Positions 1 to 9,072 are shown, counted from the first letter of the stretch. The stretch is 44,312 nt of DNA from an uncultured Verrucomicrobiota bacterium (GCA_903906135.1 CAIVJE010000044.1:1-44312); one strand, 5' to 3'. Made by a program: numbers and translations. The notes: generated by a model not told the origin, from the letters alone.

Positions 1-504
1 GCACCAGTGCCAGGGTTCGTAGCCGATGCGGTGGCGGTTGCGGCGGGGGTAACTGAGATGAAAACCAAATCGGCCGGCATTCTTTTTTAACCAGCGGAAT
101 GCTGGCGTGCGGGCAAAATGTTCTTCCAGGCTGGGATCCTCAGGCGTGCTGATATCGATCGCACAGCCGGTGTGATGCTCACTGCAACCGGGGGCCGCGA
201 CTAGTTTTAATATCTCGGCCAGTGGAATACCCGCGGCCAATTTCCGCCGAATGATGGCTGTTTGTCGCGCAATGCTGCGAAAGCCCGAGATGGGGCGCAG
301 CGCGATGTCAGCGCGCGCCGCTGCCGCGTGGAGGCGGCGCCAAGCCGCGGCCGCGCTTGGGGTGAGTTTTATTAAGCGGCGGTCAACGGTGCGCCCAATC
401 GTGATCAACGCTTGAGCCTCGCGCTGGATCGGCAACTGGCGTGCTTCGGCGTAATCCGCGGGAATCCCGAGGCTCGCCCAAATAGTCGGGAGCGAATCAG
501 GCAC
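1..504 (-). CDS. VanY/M15-type D-Ala-D-Ala carboxypeptidase, C-terminus cut by window edge
   Basis: Zinc carboxypeptidase expected to trim terminal D-Ala from peptidoglycan stem peptides. The M15B/VanY signature is visible: SGFRSIARQ, then the zinc ligands in [12 protein letters not shown] (His and Asp), then EPWHW, which carries the last zinc His and lies right at the window edge. 168 codons are visible and probably only a few residues are missing. I chose the GTG at 504, which overlaps the end of trxB by 8 nt; there is no ATG nearby and no signal peptide from this start, so a longer upstream start or a cytoplasmic enzyme are both possible. The overlap suggests translational coupling to trxB, an unusual partner. 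Family assignment is firm; the start is not. Confidence 0.85.
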   Translation of the reverse strand, partial: MPDSLPTIWASLGIPADYAEARQLPIQREAQALITIGRTVDRRLIKLTPSAAAAWRRLHAAAARADIALRPISGFRSIARQTAIIRRKLAAGIPLAEILKLVAAPGCSEHHTGCAIDISTPEDPSLEEHFARTPAFRWLKKNAGRFGFHLSYPRRNRHRIGYEPWHWC

Positions 505-1441
505 CTTTCTCAGCCAACCAGCGTTCTGCTTCGATCGCCGCTTGGCAACCCATGCCAGCGGCGGTGATGGCCTGACGATAATGGTGATCGGCGCAATCCC
601 CCGCCACATACACGCCGGGGGTCTTGGTCTTCACTTGGCTGTGGCCGGTCGGGACAAAATAGCCCTGCTCATCGGTGTCGACCGCATCTTTAAAGGGCGC
701 GGTGTTGGGCACGTGACCGATCGCAACAAAAACTCCTTTCACCGGGAGCACGCTCTCGATGCCCGTTTTAATATTTTTAATTTTTAAACCACTGACGGCG
801 CCAGCGGCGACTCCTTCCACCGCGACGGGCACGCTGTCCCACACGCATTGAATCTTCGGGTGAGACGTCGCGCGATCGGACATGATTTTCGAGGCGCGCA
901 GAGCGTCGCGACGATGCACCAAGTAAACTTTGCTAGCAAAACGAGTGAGGAAGAGGGCTTCCTCGGCGGCGCTATCGCCGCCACCGATCACGACGACATC
1001 CATCTTGCGGTAAAAAGCTCCGTCGCAAGTGGCGCAGGTGGTTACACCTTTGCCGCCGTAAAGTTCTGCTTCGCCGGGAATGCCGGTGAGCCGAGGGGAG
1101 GCCCCTGTGGCGATAATGATGATTTTTGCCTTAATCGTGCGATCGGCGAGCTTAAGAGTATAAGGCCACTGCACCGTATCGAGTCCTTGCACGGTGCCAC
1201 TTTCGTAACGCGTCCCAAATTTTTCCGCCTGCTTGCGGAGATTTTGCATCAGTTGATAACCATCGATGCCCTCAGGGAAGCCCGGGAAATTCTCCACTTC
1301 AGAAGTCGTGGTGAGTTGGCCGCCGGGCAAAATGCCCTCAATGACGAGAGGCTGAAGATTAGCACGGCCAGTATAAATGGCAGCGGTGAGACCGGCACAG
1401 CCGGTACCGACGATCACAACATTTTCAATTTTATCGGACAT
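497..1441 (-). CDS. trxB: Thioredoxin-disulfide reductase
   Basis: NADPH-dependent flavoprotein that reduces thioredoxin in the cytoplasm. Seen: an N-terminal FAD-binding motif ([16 protein letters not shown]), the redox-active CATC pair in [13 protein letters not shown], the NADPH motif [10 protein letters not shown], and the C-terminal FAD motif [10 protein letters not shown]. The 314-residue length is normal. The frame stays open 10 codons further upstream, but the ATG at 1441 ([12 protein letters not shown]) fits the family. The first glycine motif reads GTGCAG where most family members have GSGPAG. It overlaps the following peptidase gene by 8 nt. It could supply electrons, through thioredoxin, to ArsC (22065-21619) and MsrA (27449-28054). 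Confidence 0.96.
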   Translation of the reverse strand: MSDKIENVVIVGTGCAGLTAAIYTGRANLQPLVIEGILPGGQLTTTSEVENFPGFPEGIDGYQLMQNLRKQAEKFGTRYESGTVQGLDTVQWPYTLKLADRTIKAKIIIIATGASPRLTGIPGEAELYGGKGVTTCATCDGAFYRKMDVVVIGGGDSAAEEALFLTRFASKVYLVHRRDALRASKIMSDRATSHPKIQCVWDSVPVAVEGVAAGAVSGLKIKNIKTGIESVLPVKGVFVAIGHVPNTAPFKDAVDTDEQGYFVPTGHSQVKTKTPGVYVAGDCADHHYRQAITAAGMGCQAAIEAERWLAEKGA

Positions 1442-1554
1442 ATAATAGAAGGCTCTAAATGAGCGCAACATATGGGCCAGCGCAACTCTCGAGATGGGGC
1501 TAGGCTAAAGGGCTCGGCGGGTTTGGCCCTAGTCGGCAGACTGAACTGCAAGGT

Positions 1555-2892
1555 TTACTCGAGTACATGCTGGAGCAAGCCGAGGCTGACGCTGGCGATA
1601 ATCACGGGGAAAAGCGCGGACGGGAAGCGCCGCAGGGCCCAGTAGGCTAGTCCCGCCACGATAATAATAAACCAATCAGGACGCCCCGTTTTTAAAAAAA
1701 TCACGTTTTGTCCGAACCAGAGCGCGAGGTTAAGCATCACGCCGACCACGGCGGCGGTGACGGCGGTGAGCGCGCACGTCAGGCGTGTTTGGCGTCGCAA
1801 TTGCTCGATAAAAGGCGCCCCGAGTAAAATCCAAATGAAGCAAGGGACAAAAGTTACCCACGTCGTCAGGGCGGCCCCGAGGGTGGCGGCGAGGAGCGGG
1901 GATAAATTTCCTGGCTGCTGCCAGCCGCCGAGGAAGCCCACAAATTGGAGCACGATGATCAGCGGTCCGGGCGTGGTTTCCGCTAGGCCAAGCCCATCGA
2001 GCATCTGCGATGCAGTGAGCCAGTGGAAGTGTTCAACTGCTTCTTGCGCCACATAGGGGAGCACGGCGTAGGCGCCGCCAAAAGTGACTAAGGCGGCTTT
2101 GCTAAAAAAAATTCCCTCTTGCGTGAGCGTGGCCCCGCTCCCTTGCCAGAGCCCAATCAGCAACACCGGGGTCCACCAGGCGGCCAAGCCCACCAATAAA
2201 ACTTGGCCGGCGCGGGTCCAGGAAGGGCGCGTATGGGCCGGCGCCGCTTCGGCGTCATCGATGACGGCAGAAGGCGCGGCGGTCGTTAGGCCATCGTGGC
2301 TCGCTGTCGCATCGAAAGTTTTCTCCCAGCGGAGTCCGCCGAAGTAGCCGATGACAGCGGCACTGCTGATGATGAGCGGGAAGGGCGTGTGAAAAAAGAA
2401 AAGCGCGACAAAAGCGAGGGCCGCGATCGAAACGAGGATCGAGTTTTTCAGCACCTTAGTCCCAAGACGAATTCCTGCTGTGGCGACGAGGGCGAGGACC
2501 GCCGGTTTTAGCCCGTAGAAAATTGCGCTGATCCAAGGCACGTTGCCATAGGCGACATAAACGTAACTGAGGCCCCACAGGAGCAAGGCGGAGGGCAGCA
2601 CAAAGAGGAGGCCGGCGGCGAGTCCGCCCCAGGTGCGATGCAGGAGCCACCCGCAGTAGATGGCGAGTTGCTGGGCTTCGGGACCCGGCAACAGCATGCA
2701 GTAGTTGAGCGCATGCAGGAAACGCGCTTCGCCAATCCAGCGTTTTTTTTCAACCAATTCCGTATGCATGAGCGCGATCTGGCCGGTGGGTCCGCCAAAG
2801 CTGATGCAACCGAGTTTTAGCCAGAAGCGCAGCGCCGTCCGAAAAGTCGGATGGGCGGGGGTCGCGGCGGGCGGCAGTGATGATGCACTCAT
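1555..2892 (-). CDS. chrA: Chromate transporter, long-chain (two-domain) CHR family
   Basis: Inner-membrane transporter of the CHR family, expected to export chromate. The 445-residue protein has two homologous halves. Each half begins with a related motif: GCISFGGPTGQIALM near residue 30, and KAALVTFGGAYAVLPYV in the second half. The segments LPGPEAQQLAIYCGW and TPGPLIIVLQFVGFLGG are also typical. About ten hydrophobic segments are visible, with a hydrophilic linker in the middle (roughly residues 195-225). Start is the ATG at 2892. There is no ChrB regulator next to it; trxB lies downstream after an 113-bp gap. Some long-chain CHR proteins may carry other oxyanions. Confidence 0.93.
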   Translation of the reverse strand: MSASSLPPAATPAHPTFRTALRFWLKLGCISFGGPTGQIALMHTELVEKKRWIGEARFLHALNYCMLLPGPEAQQLAIYCGWLLHRTWGGLAAGLLFVLPSALLLWGLSYVYVAYGNVPWISAIFYGLKPAVLALVATAGIRLGTKVLKNSILVSIAALAFVALFFFHTPFPLIISSAAVIGYFGGLRWEKTFDATASHDGLTTAAPSAVIDDAEAAPAHTRPSWTRAGQVLLVGLAAWWTPVLLIGLWQGSGATLTQEGIFFSKAALVTFGGAYAVLPYVAQEAVEHFHWLTASQMLDGLGLAETTPGPLIIVLQFVGFLGGWQQPGNLSPLLAATLGAALTTWVTFVPCFIWILLGAPFIEQLRRQTRLTCALTAVTAAVVGVMLNLALWFGQNVIFLKTGRPDWFIIIVAGLAYWALRRFPSALFPVIIASVSLGLLQHVLE

Positions 2893-3033
2893 GCAGTGGG
2901 GAACCGATAAATGGGGGCCTGCTGGGCGTCAATGGCGAGACGGGTGGAGTAAATAATTTTATGATGAAGCGGGTTCTCTCGGCGGAAAAATGGGGGATTG
3001 CTCGATGGGGACGCGGGATCAGATTAGCGTTCA

Positions 3034-3270
3034 ATGCATGATTTATCTCCGCTCCCCACTGAACCAACTCCGGGACTTTATCGTCATTACAAGGGCAACG
3101 ATTATCGCGTGCTCGGCTTGGCGCGACATTCCGAGACGCTCGCTCCCTTGGTGGTCTATCAAGCGCTTTACGGCGAGCGCGGTCTCTGGGTGCGGCCCGC
3201 CGCCATGTTCATCGAGAGTGTTCTTGTAGCGGGTCAGAGCCAACCGCGCTTTCGCCGCGTCGGCGACTGA
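3034..3270 (+). CDS. DUF1653 domain protein
   Basis: Small 78-residue protein that consists almost entirely of a DUF1653 domain: GLYRHYKGNDYRVLGLARHS, then LVVYQALYGE and LWVRPAAMF, the conserved core of that family. The family has no established biochemical role, so no function is proposed. The ATG at 3034 is the first in-frame start. It faces away from chrA across about 140 bp and converges with cusA, whose stop is 42 bp away. Confidence 0.8.
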   Translation: MHDLSPLPTEPTPGLYRHYKGNDYRVLGLARHSETLAPLVVYQALYGERGLWVRPAAMFIESVLVAGQSQPRFRRVGD

Positions 3271-3312
3271 TCAATAAAATTGACCGCCCGCCGGCCAAGA
3301 TTGGCTGTCCGC

Positions 3313-6300
3313 TTAGATTATTTCGGGTAATTTGCGCTCCCGCAACCAGGCGAAAAGCACGGGCGTGACGACGAGAATATGGATGAGGCTCGACAGCATG
3401 CCGCCCACGACGGGCGCCGCCAGTGGCCGCATGATTTCAACCCCAGTGCGGTCTAACCAAAAGATAGGCAACAGCGAGGCGATGGCGGTGGCGACGGTCA
3501 TTACTTTGGGGCGCAACCGCAAACGGGCTCCCGCTTTGATCGCCTCCAGTAAAGCGGCGCGGGTTAAGGTGCCCCCGAGCTCGAGTTGTTTTTTGGCCAC
3601 GGCTTCCTCGAGATAGATTACCATGATTATACCGGTCTGGATGGCGGTACCAAACAGCGCGATGTAACCAACCCAGACCGCCACGCTGAAATTGTATCCG
3701 AGCATGGCTTGAAGCATGACCCCGCCGGTGAGGGCAAACGGGACCGCGAGGATAACATGCGCAGCTTCCGTGATGGATTTAAAAGTCATGATGAGTAATC
3801 CAAAAATAATCAGCAGCACCGTGGGGAAAACATAGAATAAAGTCTGCCGGGCTCGCAGCTGATGCTCATATTGACCGGAGTATTCGATGGTCATGCCTGG
3901 ATCGAGGGGGACGTCTTGGGTGACGCGCGTTTTGATCTCTTCAACAAATCCGCCCAAATCGCGGTCGCCCACATTCGCCTGCACAAATACCCGGAGGCGG
4001 CCATTTTCCGACGAAATTTCACTGGGCCCAACTACGCGTTTAATTTCAGCGAGCTCCCGCAAAGGCACATGGGGCCCAGCGGGAGTGGGAATGAGGAGAT
4101 CACCAAATTTGTCGATGTCATCGCGATCGGCTTGCTCGAGTCTCACCTGTAACGGCCAACGTTCGCGCCCCTGGAGCGTGGTGCCCGCGGTGGTGCCGCC
4201 GAAGCCGGTTTCCACATATTCAAGCAATTGTTGGGCGCGCAGTCCGTAGCGGCTCATGCGCTCACGATCGATCGTGATTTCAAGATACGGCTTACCCTGC
4301 ACCCGCGAGGGCGCGACGCCGGTGGCGCCCTGCACTTGATTTATCACACGTTCCACTTCAAAGGCTTTGCGCTGCAGTGCGGCCAGATCATCGCCAAATA
4401 TTTTTACCCCGACTTGGGCGCGAATACCGGTACTCGTCATGAGAATACGATTTTCAATGGGCTGGAGAAAACCCGGCACGTAGCCCGGCACATTCATGAG
4501 TTGACTGGAAAGATCGGCGATAATGGAGGCCTTGGTGGTGCCGTGGGGCCATTGGTCCGCGGACTTCAGCATAATGGTGGTTTCAATCATCTCGACGGGG
4601 GCGGTATCCGTGGCGGTATCGGCGCGGCCCAATTTACCGGCGACGGAAGCGACGGCCGGATGCGCGCTGATGACGCGATCTTGCCAAGCCATGATCCGCT
4701 TAACCTCACTCAACGACGTGGCGGGGAGCAGAACGGGCATGAAAAGTAGGCTGCCTTCCTCGAGCGTCGGCATGAATTCACTCCCAAAGCCGGTAAAATG
4801 GCGGGCAATTTGGGGAGAAAGCCGAGTGGTGATTGAGCGGGGCAAACCAAAAGCCACGAGCGTGGCGCTGGCAAGTAGCGCCGCGGCGAGGCCGATGACG
4901 ATTTTGCGATGCGCGAGCGCCCAGTCGAGCACCGGATCATAAAGTCGGAGCAAATATTTCATCAGCCAATTTTCGCTCTCGGGCTTAAATGGGCCGCGTA
5001 CGAGGATGGTGCAAAAAACTGGCACCGCCGTGATGGCCAGTAGAACCGCGCCGAGCAGGGCGAAAGATTTAGTTAACGCCAGCGGGTGGAAAAGTTTTCC
5101 CTCTTGGCCCGTCAGCATAAATACCGGAACGAATGCGAATATGATGATCGCCATGGAGAAGACCATGGGCCGGCCTACTTGCGTGGCGGCGGTGAGCGTT
5201 TCCTGAAATACCTCGGGTCCGGTCAGGCGCCGGCGAAGCCTTTGCTCCGCCAGCTCGCAATGGCGGATGACATTTTCGGTCATCACGATGCCGGCGTCGA
5301 CCAGCACGCCGATGGAAATCGCGATGCCCGTGAGCGACATGATGTGCGACGGGATGCCGAAGCGATCCATGAGAATAAAGGATATCAACAGGGATGCTGG
5401 CAGGGGCAGCGTGACGACGAGGATGCTGCGGAAATGAAACAAAAAGAGAATATGCATAAGCGTCACGAGGATGATTTCCTCCGTGAGGGCATGCTTGAGC
5501 GTCTTGATCGCTCGATCGATGAGTTCGCTGCGGTCGTAAAACGACGCGATCGATACGCCGGCGGGCAGGCCCGCTGCCATGGTGGCGAGGCGGGCTTTGA
5601 CGGCTTCAATCACGCGATAGGCATTTTCACCGTAGCGCATGATCACGATACCACCGACAACCTCTCGACCGTTTACATCGAGGGTGCCGCGGCGAAAATC
5701 ACCGCCGATCTGGATGGTCGCGACATCCCGAAGGTAGAGCGGCTGGTCGCCGCGCGTTAGGAGGGGGATTTTTTCTAAATCGGCGCTGCTCGTAATGAGG
5801 CCAATGCCGCGAACAATAAATTCTGCGCCATTTTCTTCGACCGTTTTGCCGCCCACGTTGAGGTTGCTTTGGCTCACGGCGGCGATGATGTCCCCGAGCA
5901 TAAGGTCGAATTGCTTTAATTTTAAGGCAGAGACTTCGATTTGATATTGGCGGACGAAGCCCCCGATACTGGCGACCTCGGCGACGCCGGATACGCCGGC
6001 CAGTTGGTAACGGATAAAATTATCCTGCAGCGTGCGGAGGGTGCCGAGATTCTGCGTACCCGAAGCGTCTTTGAGGTAATATTGATAAACCCAGCCCAGC
6101 CCGGTGGCATCCGGTCCGAGCCGCGCGACTACCCCGGTAGGGAGCATATCGCCAATGGCATTGAGGCGTTCCAACACGCGCGAGCGAGCGAAGTAGGGGT
6201 CGATCTTATCTTCAAAAATTACCGTGAGAAACGAGAAGCCAAACATCGACGTTGCCCGTACGACTTTAACTCCAGCGAGGCCCTGGAGCGTAACCGAGAG

Positions 6301-6504
6301 TCGATAAGTGATTTGATCTTCCACTTCTTGCGGCGAACGGCCTGGCCAGTCGGCGTAGACGATTACCTGATTCTCTGACAGATCAGGGATCGCATCAATG
6401 GGGACCCGCTGCACCGCCACGATGCCCCACGCGCAGAGGGCAAGGAATGCCGCCAATACAATAAAACGATTTTGCAGCGACCAGCGAATAATCCCGTTAA
6501 TCAT
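3313..6504 (-). CDS. cusA: Cu(I)/Ag(I) efflux RND transporter, CusA type
   Basis: Inner-membrane pump of the heavy-metal RND family, driven by protons, which passes metal to a periplasmic adaptor and an outer-membrane channel. The 1063-residue length is typical. The proton-relay Asp in TM4 is present (ISIGVLVDAGIVMTEN, D403). The three methionines that bind Cu(I)/Ag(I) in E. coli CusA (M573, M623, M672) align with M589 (SLLFMP), M639 (PVEMIETT) and M689 (NRILMTSTG), at spacing 50/50 against 50/49 in CusA. This argues for monovalent copper/silver rather than Zn/Co/Ni. cusB ends 12 bp upstream, so the two form one transcription unit. No outer-membrane channel gene is in the window. Confidence 0.95.
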   Translation of the reverse strand: MINGIIRWSLQNRFIVLAAFLALCAWGIVAVQRVPIDAIPDLSENQVIVYADWPGRSPQEVEDQITYRLSVTLQGLAGVKVVRATSMFGFSFLTVIFEDKIDPYFARSRVLERLNAIGDMLPTGVVARLGPDATGLGWVYQYYLKDASGTQNLGTLRTLQDNFIRYQLAGVSGVAEVASIGGFVRQYQIEVSALKLKQFDLMLGDIIAAVSQSNLNVGGKTVEENGAEFIVRGIGLITSSADLEKIPLLTRGDQPLYLRDVATIQIGGDFRRGTLDVNGREVVGGIVIMRYGENAYRVIEAVKARLATMAAGLPAGVSIASFYDRSELIDRAIKTLKHALTEEIILVTLMHILFLFHFRSILVVTLPLPASLLISFILMDRFGIPSHIMSLTGIAISIGVLVDAGIVMTENVIRHCELAEQRLRRRLTGPEVFQETLTAATQVGRPMVFSMAIIIFAFVPVFMLTGQEGKLFHPLALTKSFALLGAVLLAITAVPVFCTILVRGPFKPESENWLMKYLLRLYDPVLDWALAHRKIVIGLAAALLASATLVAFGLPRSITTRLSPQIARHFTGFGSEFMPTLEEGSLLFMPVLLPATSLSEVKRIMAWQDRVISAHPAVASVAGKLGRADTATDTAPVEMIETTIMLKSADQWPHGTTKASIIADLSSQLMNVPGYVPGFLQPIENRILMTSTGIRAQVGVKIFGDDLAALQRKAFEVERVINQVQGATGVAPSRVQGKPYLEITIDRERMSRYGLRAQQLLEYVETGFGGTTAGTTLQGRERWPLQVRLEQADRDDIDKFGDLLIPTPAGPHVPLRELAEIKRVVGPSEISSENGRLRVFVQANVGDRDLGGFVEEIKTRVTQDVPLDPGMTIEYSGQYEHQLRARQTLFYVFPTVLLIIFGLLIMTFKSITEAAHVILAVPFALTGGVMLQAMLGYNFSVAVWVGYIALFGTAIQTGIIMVIYLEEAVAKKQLELGGTLTRAALLEAIKAGARLRLRPKVMTVATAIASLLPIFWLDRTGVEIMRPLAAPVVGGMLSSLIHILVVTPVLFAWLRERKLPEII

Positions 6505-6516
6505 GGGAGGATAAAT

Positions 6517-8190
6517 TTATTTTACCTCTTCGCCGCAGCTCAGCATCGCCGAGCCAAAAAAAGGATTTTTTAGCTCGGGGGTGCGCTGCAGCCACCGCCC
6601 GGTACCTAAGACGGGTGACATCGGGCACTCAAAGATCCAAATTTTTTCATGGGCCGGTAAACGTTGCTCACGGACAAGATCGGCGAGCGCGGTGCTGAAA
6701 GGTTCAAAGTCGCGCCGCGCCAGGCGCAGGTCGGGTTGGTCGGGCAAGGCCAGGTCGGCGAGCGGACTGCGTTTGTCCTCACCAGAATTTGCCAGGTAGC
6801 TGGTCAGCGCGCTACGTATTACGGGGAGATTTTTCCGGTAAGCGCTAAGATTATCCGTGGCCAGGGCGGCGGCCCCATCGGCGCTCGCTAGGGCCAAGGT
6901 GATTAAATGCGCTGAGCTAGCCGCGGAGGCTTTGCGGGGAGTGGCGTCGCGCACCCGTGATGGTGTTGCGATAACTTCGTTCGCGGGAGCGCTCGTCGCG
7001 GCATGAGCGAGTTGAGCTTGGCTATCCAGTATCAGCGCCGCGTCGGTGACGACGCGATCGCCCGCGGCGAGGCCCGCGAGTACCTCGGCGAATTCGTCCC
7101 CAATTCGTCCGAGCTGAATCGCCCGCGCAACATAACGATGGTTGGCTTGTTCTAGATAAACGACCGGCGCTCCACTGTGTTGGAGCACGGCTCGGCGTTC
7201 GACGATGAGCGTGTCAGGTTGTTCGATGCGCACACGACCTAAGGCCGTTTGTTCGTGAAGTAAGGTGCGGTCGGTATTCGTGAGGACGACGCGCACACTG
7301 ACGGTCCGCGTGGCGGCATTGAGGTTGGGATTTATGAAGGCGATGGGGGCGGTTAAAATCTGCCCGGGTCGACTGGGGGTGGTGACTTCAACTTGCTGGC
7401 CGAGTTGGAGCCACGGTAAGTCGCTTTCGTGCGCATCAAACACAAACCACATGGTGGAAAAATCACCGATCTCAAAGAGTCGGTCATTCGTTTGCACATA
7501 TTGCCCTTCGTAGGCTGCCCGCGTCACCACGGTGCCAGTCATCGGCGCGCGCACCGTGAGAATCGCGGTGGGCTCTTGGGTGTGCTCCAAGATCGTGATT
7601 TCCTCATTCGTCAGACCAAGTTCTAGTAACCGCTCGCGGGCGGCAGAACGTTCTGACTGGGTGTAGGCTGAAGTTCCCGCTTTGAGCCGCTCGAGGTAAA
7701 CGCGTTGGGCGGTGAGCAATTCTGGACTGTAAATAGTTACGAGGGGCGCGCCGGCGGTTACCTCGGCGCCGACATAATTCACGAATAATTTTTCAACGCG
7801 GCCGGGGACGCGGGCGGCCAGAATGCGGTGACGAGTTTCATCATCAGCAATCACGCCCGCCACGCGGGTGGTGCGAATTAATGAACCGCGTTTGACGATC
7901 GCTGTCTGGACGCCCGTGATGGCGGCGCTCGTTGGCGTCAAGGTGACAAGATTAGGGTCCGCCGCCGTCGAGTCGTTGCCTCCCGGCTGATTGGTTGTAA
8001 CCAAATCCATTCCGCAGATCGTGCATTTACCAGGTCGATCTAATTTAATCCACGCGTGCATGGGGCACTGATAAGTGCGCGCGGTGACGTTGGAGAGAGC
8101 GCCCGGTGCAGCGACGGTTGAGTCGGCGAAGAAATAGCCTGCTCCGGCTGCCGCACCCAGCGCGAGTATGAGCCATAAGCGTGAGATCAT
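6517..8190 (-). CDS. cusB: Efflux RND periplasmic adaptor (membrane fusion protein) with two extra metal-binding domains
   Basis: Periplasmic adaptor linking CusA to an outer-membrane channel. After an N-terminal membrane anchor (about residues 5-22) comes a heavy-metal-binding domain, YQCPMHAWIKL with GKCTICGMDLV (C42, C56, C59). The usual barrel-sandwich and beta-barrel regions of an HlyD/CusB protein follow (e.g. RAPMTGTVVTRAAYEGQYV, GDFSTMWFVFDAHESDLPW). The last ~110 residues resemble DUF3347, ending FECPMSPVLGTGRWLQ and NPFFGSAMLSCGE. At 557 residues it is longer than E. coli CusB (about 400) because of these two additions, both candidate Cu(I) sites. It lies 92 bp behind the secreted Cys protein and 12 bp before cusA. 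Confidence 0.93.
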   Translation of the reverse strand: MISRLWLILALGAAAGAGYFFADSTVAAPGALSNVTARTYQCPMHAWIKLDRPGKCTICGMDLVTTNQPGGNDSTAADPNLVTLTPTSAAITGVQTAIVKRGSLIRTTRVAGVIADDETRHRILAARVPGRVEKLFVNYVGAEVTAGAPLVTIYSPELLTAQRVYLERLKAGTSAYTQSERSAARERLLELGLTNEEITILEHTQEPTAILTVRAPMTGTVVTRAAYEGQYVQTNDRLFEIGDFSTMWFVFDAHESDLPWLQLGQQVEVTTPSRPGQILTAPIAFINPNLNAATRTVSVRVVLTNTDRTLLHEQTALGRVRIEQPDTLIVERRAVLQHSGAPVVYLEQANHRYVARAIQLGRIGDEFAEVLAGLAAGDRVVTDAALILDSQAQLAHAATSAPANEVIATPSRVRDATPRKASAASSAHLITLALASADGAAALATDNLSAYRKNLPVIRSALTSYLANSGEDKRSPLADLALPDQPDLRLARRDFEPFSTALADLVREQRLPAHEKIWIFECPMSPVLGTGRWLQRTPELKNPFFGSAMLSCGEEVK

Positions 8191-8282
8191 TGAGTCGGGT
8201 GTGTCTGGGGGTGGTTTTTTGAGGGAAAGAAGCGGGCCCTTACGGCGGCGCCGTGACGAATCAGGCTAGGGCGCGCGGAAGG

Positions 8283-8615
8283 TTATTTTGCCTTAGCGGC
8301 GGCGTCGTCGATTAGCTTAAGATAGTTGGCGGGGTCTTGATCGAAATCCTTCTGGCAATTTTTGCAGCAGAAGCGCACGAGCCGGTCGGGTTGGCCCGCT
8401 TGTTGATAAACATAGTCGATGCCCGCGCCCATCGCCCCGCCGATTTCTTCTGCCGATACGACGCAGGTCTTGAGCGGATACTGGCTCTGGGCTTGGGCTA
8501 GCCACATCGCCGAGGGTGCGACTGGGGCATTCGCTGAGGGTGCTTTCGTTTCGGCAAAGCTCAGGGCGGCGCCGAGCGTAAATAAAATAGCAAAGAGAGG
8601 GCGGGTATTCTTCAT
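8283..8615 (-). CDS. Small secreted Cys-rich protein with TRASH/YHS-like metal-binding motif
   Basis: A 110-residue exported protein and the first gene of the leftward efflux unit. A signal peptide is visible (MKNTRPLFAILFTLGAALSF, cleavage probably after Ala21). The mature part has YPLKTCVVSAEEIGG and RLVRFCCKNCQKDF, giving C51, C83, C84 and C87, a pattern like TRASH/YHS metal-binding domains. Its likely role is periplasmic metal capture for the efflux complex; this is inference from motif and context. The frame is open 9 codons further upstream, but the ATG at 8615 gives a clean signal peptide. The conserved promoter element at 8700-8672 lies about 57 bp upstream. Confidence 0.75.
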   Translation of the reverse strand: MKNTRPLFAILFTLGAALSFAETKAPSANAPVAPSAMWLAQAQSQYPLKTCVVSAEEIGGAMGAGIDYVYQQAGQPDRLVRFCCKNCQKDFDQDPANYLKLIDDAAAKAK

Positions 8616-8671
8616 GATAGCGGGATGGGTTAATTTGAGCATTCGACAAAAGATGGGGCGAGCGTCATTGA

Positions 8672-8700
8672 TTAATACACCACTCAGGCATAAATCCCTC
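8672..8700 (-). promoter_or_regulatory. Leftward promoter candidate of the divergent efflux locus
   Basis: On the minus strand the sequence reads GAGGGATTT, ten bases, then GGTGTATTAA (8700 down to 8672). The same arrangement, GAGnGATTT-N10-GGTGTATTAA, occurs in the opposite orientation at 8720-8748. Two copies at the same internal spacing, each facing its own gene, look like -35 and -10 elements read by one sigma factor, probably the ECF sigma encoded at 9549. It would give the Cys protein, cusB and cusA a leader of about 50 nt. Confidence 0.65.
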
Positions 8701-8719
8701 GGAATATTTTAGTGCTCGT

Positions 8720-8748
8720 GAGTGATTTGTTCGGTCGCGGTGTATTAA
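8720..8748 (+). promoter_or_regulatory. Rightward promoter candidate of the divergent efflux locus
   Basis: GAGTGATTT, ten bases, then GGTGTATTAA, matching the leftward element except at one position of the upstream box. It ends 12 bp before the ATG at 8761, so transcription starting about 7 bp downstream would give an almost leaderless mRNA for the anti-sigma-like gene. Autoregulation of this kind is known for cnrYXH. Assignment to the local ECF sigma is inference. Confidence 0.65.
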
Positions 8749-8760
8749 GTACTACTCTCT

Positions 8761-9072
8761 ATGACAATTACCCCTGATAGCTTAACCGAGCGTTTGCGTG
8801 CTTGGCGGGTGAGTCCACCCGCGGATCCAGCCTTCCGGCCGCAGGTTTGGGCGCGCCTGCGGCGTTCAGCTCACGTTACCTGGGTGAATTATTTGCGGCC
8901 CCATGCGGTGGTTTGGCTGTTCACGGCTATCGCGGCCTGCGGGGTCGCGGCCTACACCGGTCGAACTGCGGCGGTCATCCGTGCCCGCGTGGATCGTGAG
9001 GTGTTGGTCAGCACCTATTTAGTTGAGCTCGATCCGCGGGTGCAAGCGGGGCTGCTGTCGATCCAGCCATGA
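8761..9072 (+). CDS. CnrY-like membrane anti-sigma factor (putative)
   Basis: 103-residue protein with a cytoplasmic N-terminus of about 47 residues, a single membrane span (about 49-67, VVWLFTAIAACGVAAYTG) and a short periplasmic tail. The N-terminal segment (ERLRAWRVSPP, AFRPQVWARLR) is short and amphipathic, as expected for a CnrY-type peptide that holds an ECF sigma. It overlaps the sensor gene by an ATGA, and the sigma gene follows, matching the cnrY-cnrX-cnrH order. In that system CnrY binds CnrH until CnrX senses metal. Sequence alone does not prove homology to CnrY; position and topology carry the call. Confidence 0.65.
   Translation: MTITPDSLTERLRAWRVSPPADPAFRPQVWARLRRSAHVTWVNYLRPHAVVWLFTAIAACGVAAYTGRTAAVIRARVDREVLVSTYLVELDPRVQAGLLSIQP

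Noticed and set aside
848-1462. 204-codon open frame on the plus strand opposite trxB
   Set aside because: Antisense shadow of a clearly conserved gene; no recognisable domain.
5086-5760. 224-codon open frame opposite cusA, His/Asp-rich
   Set aside because: Composition is the mirror of the cusA codons; no start signal and no family resemblance.
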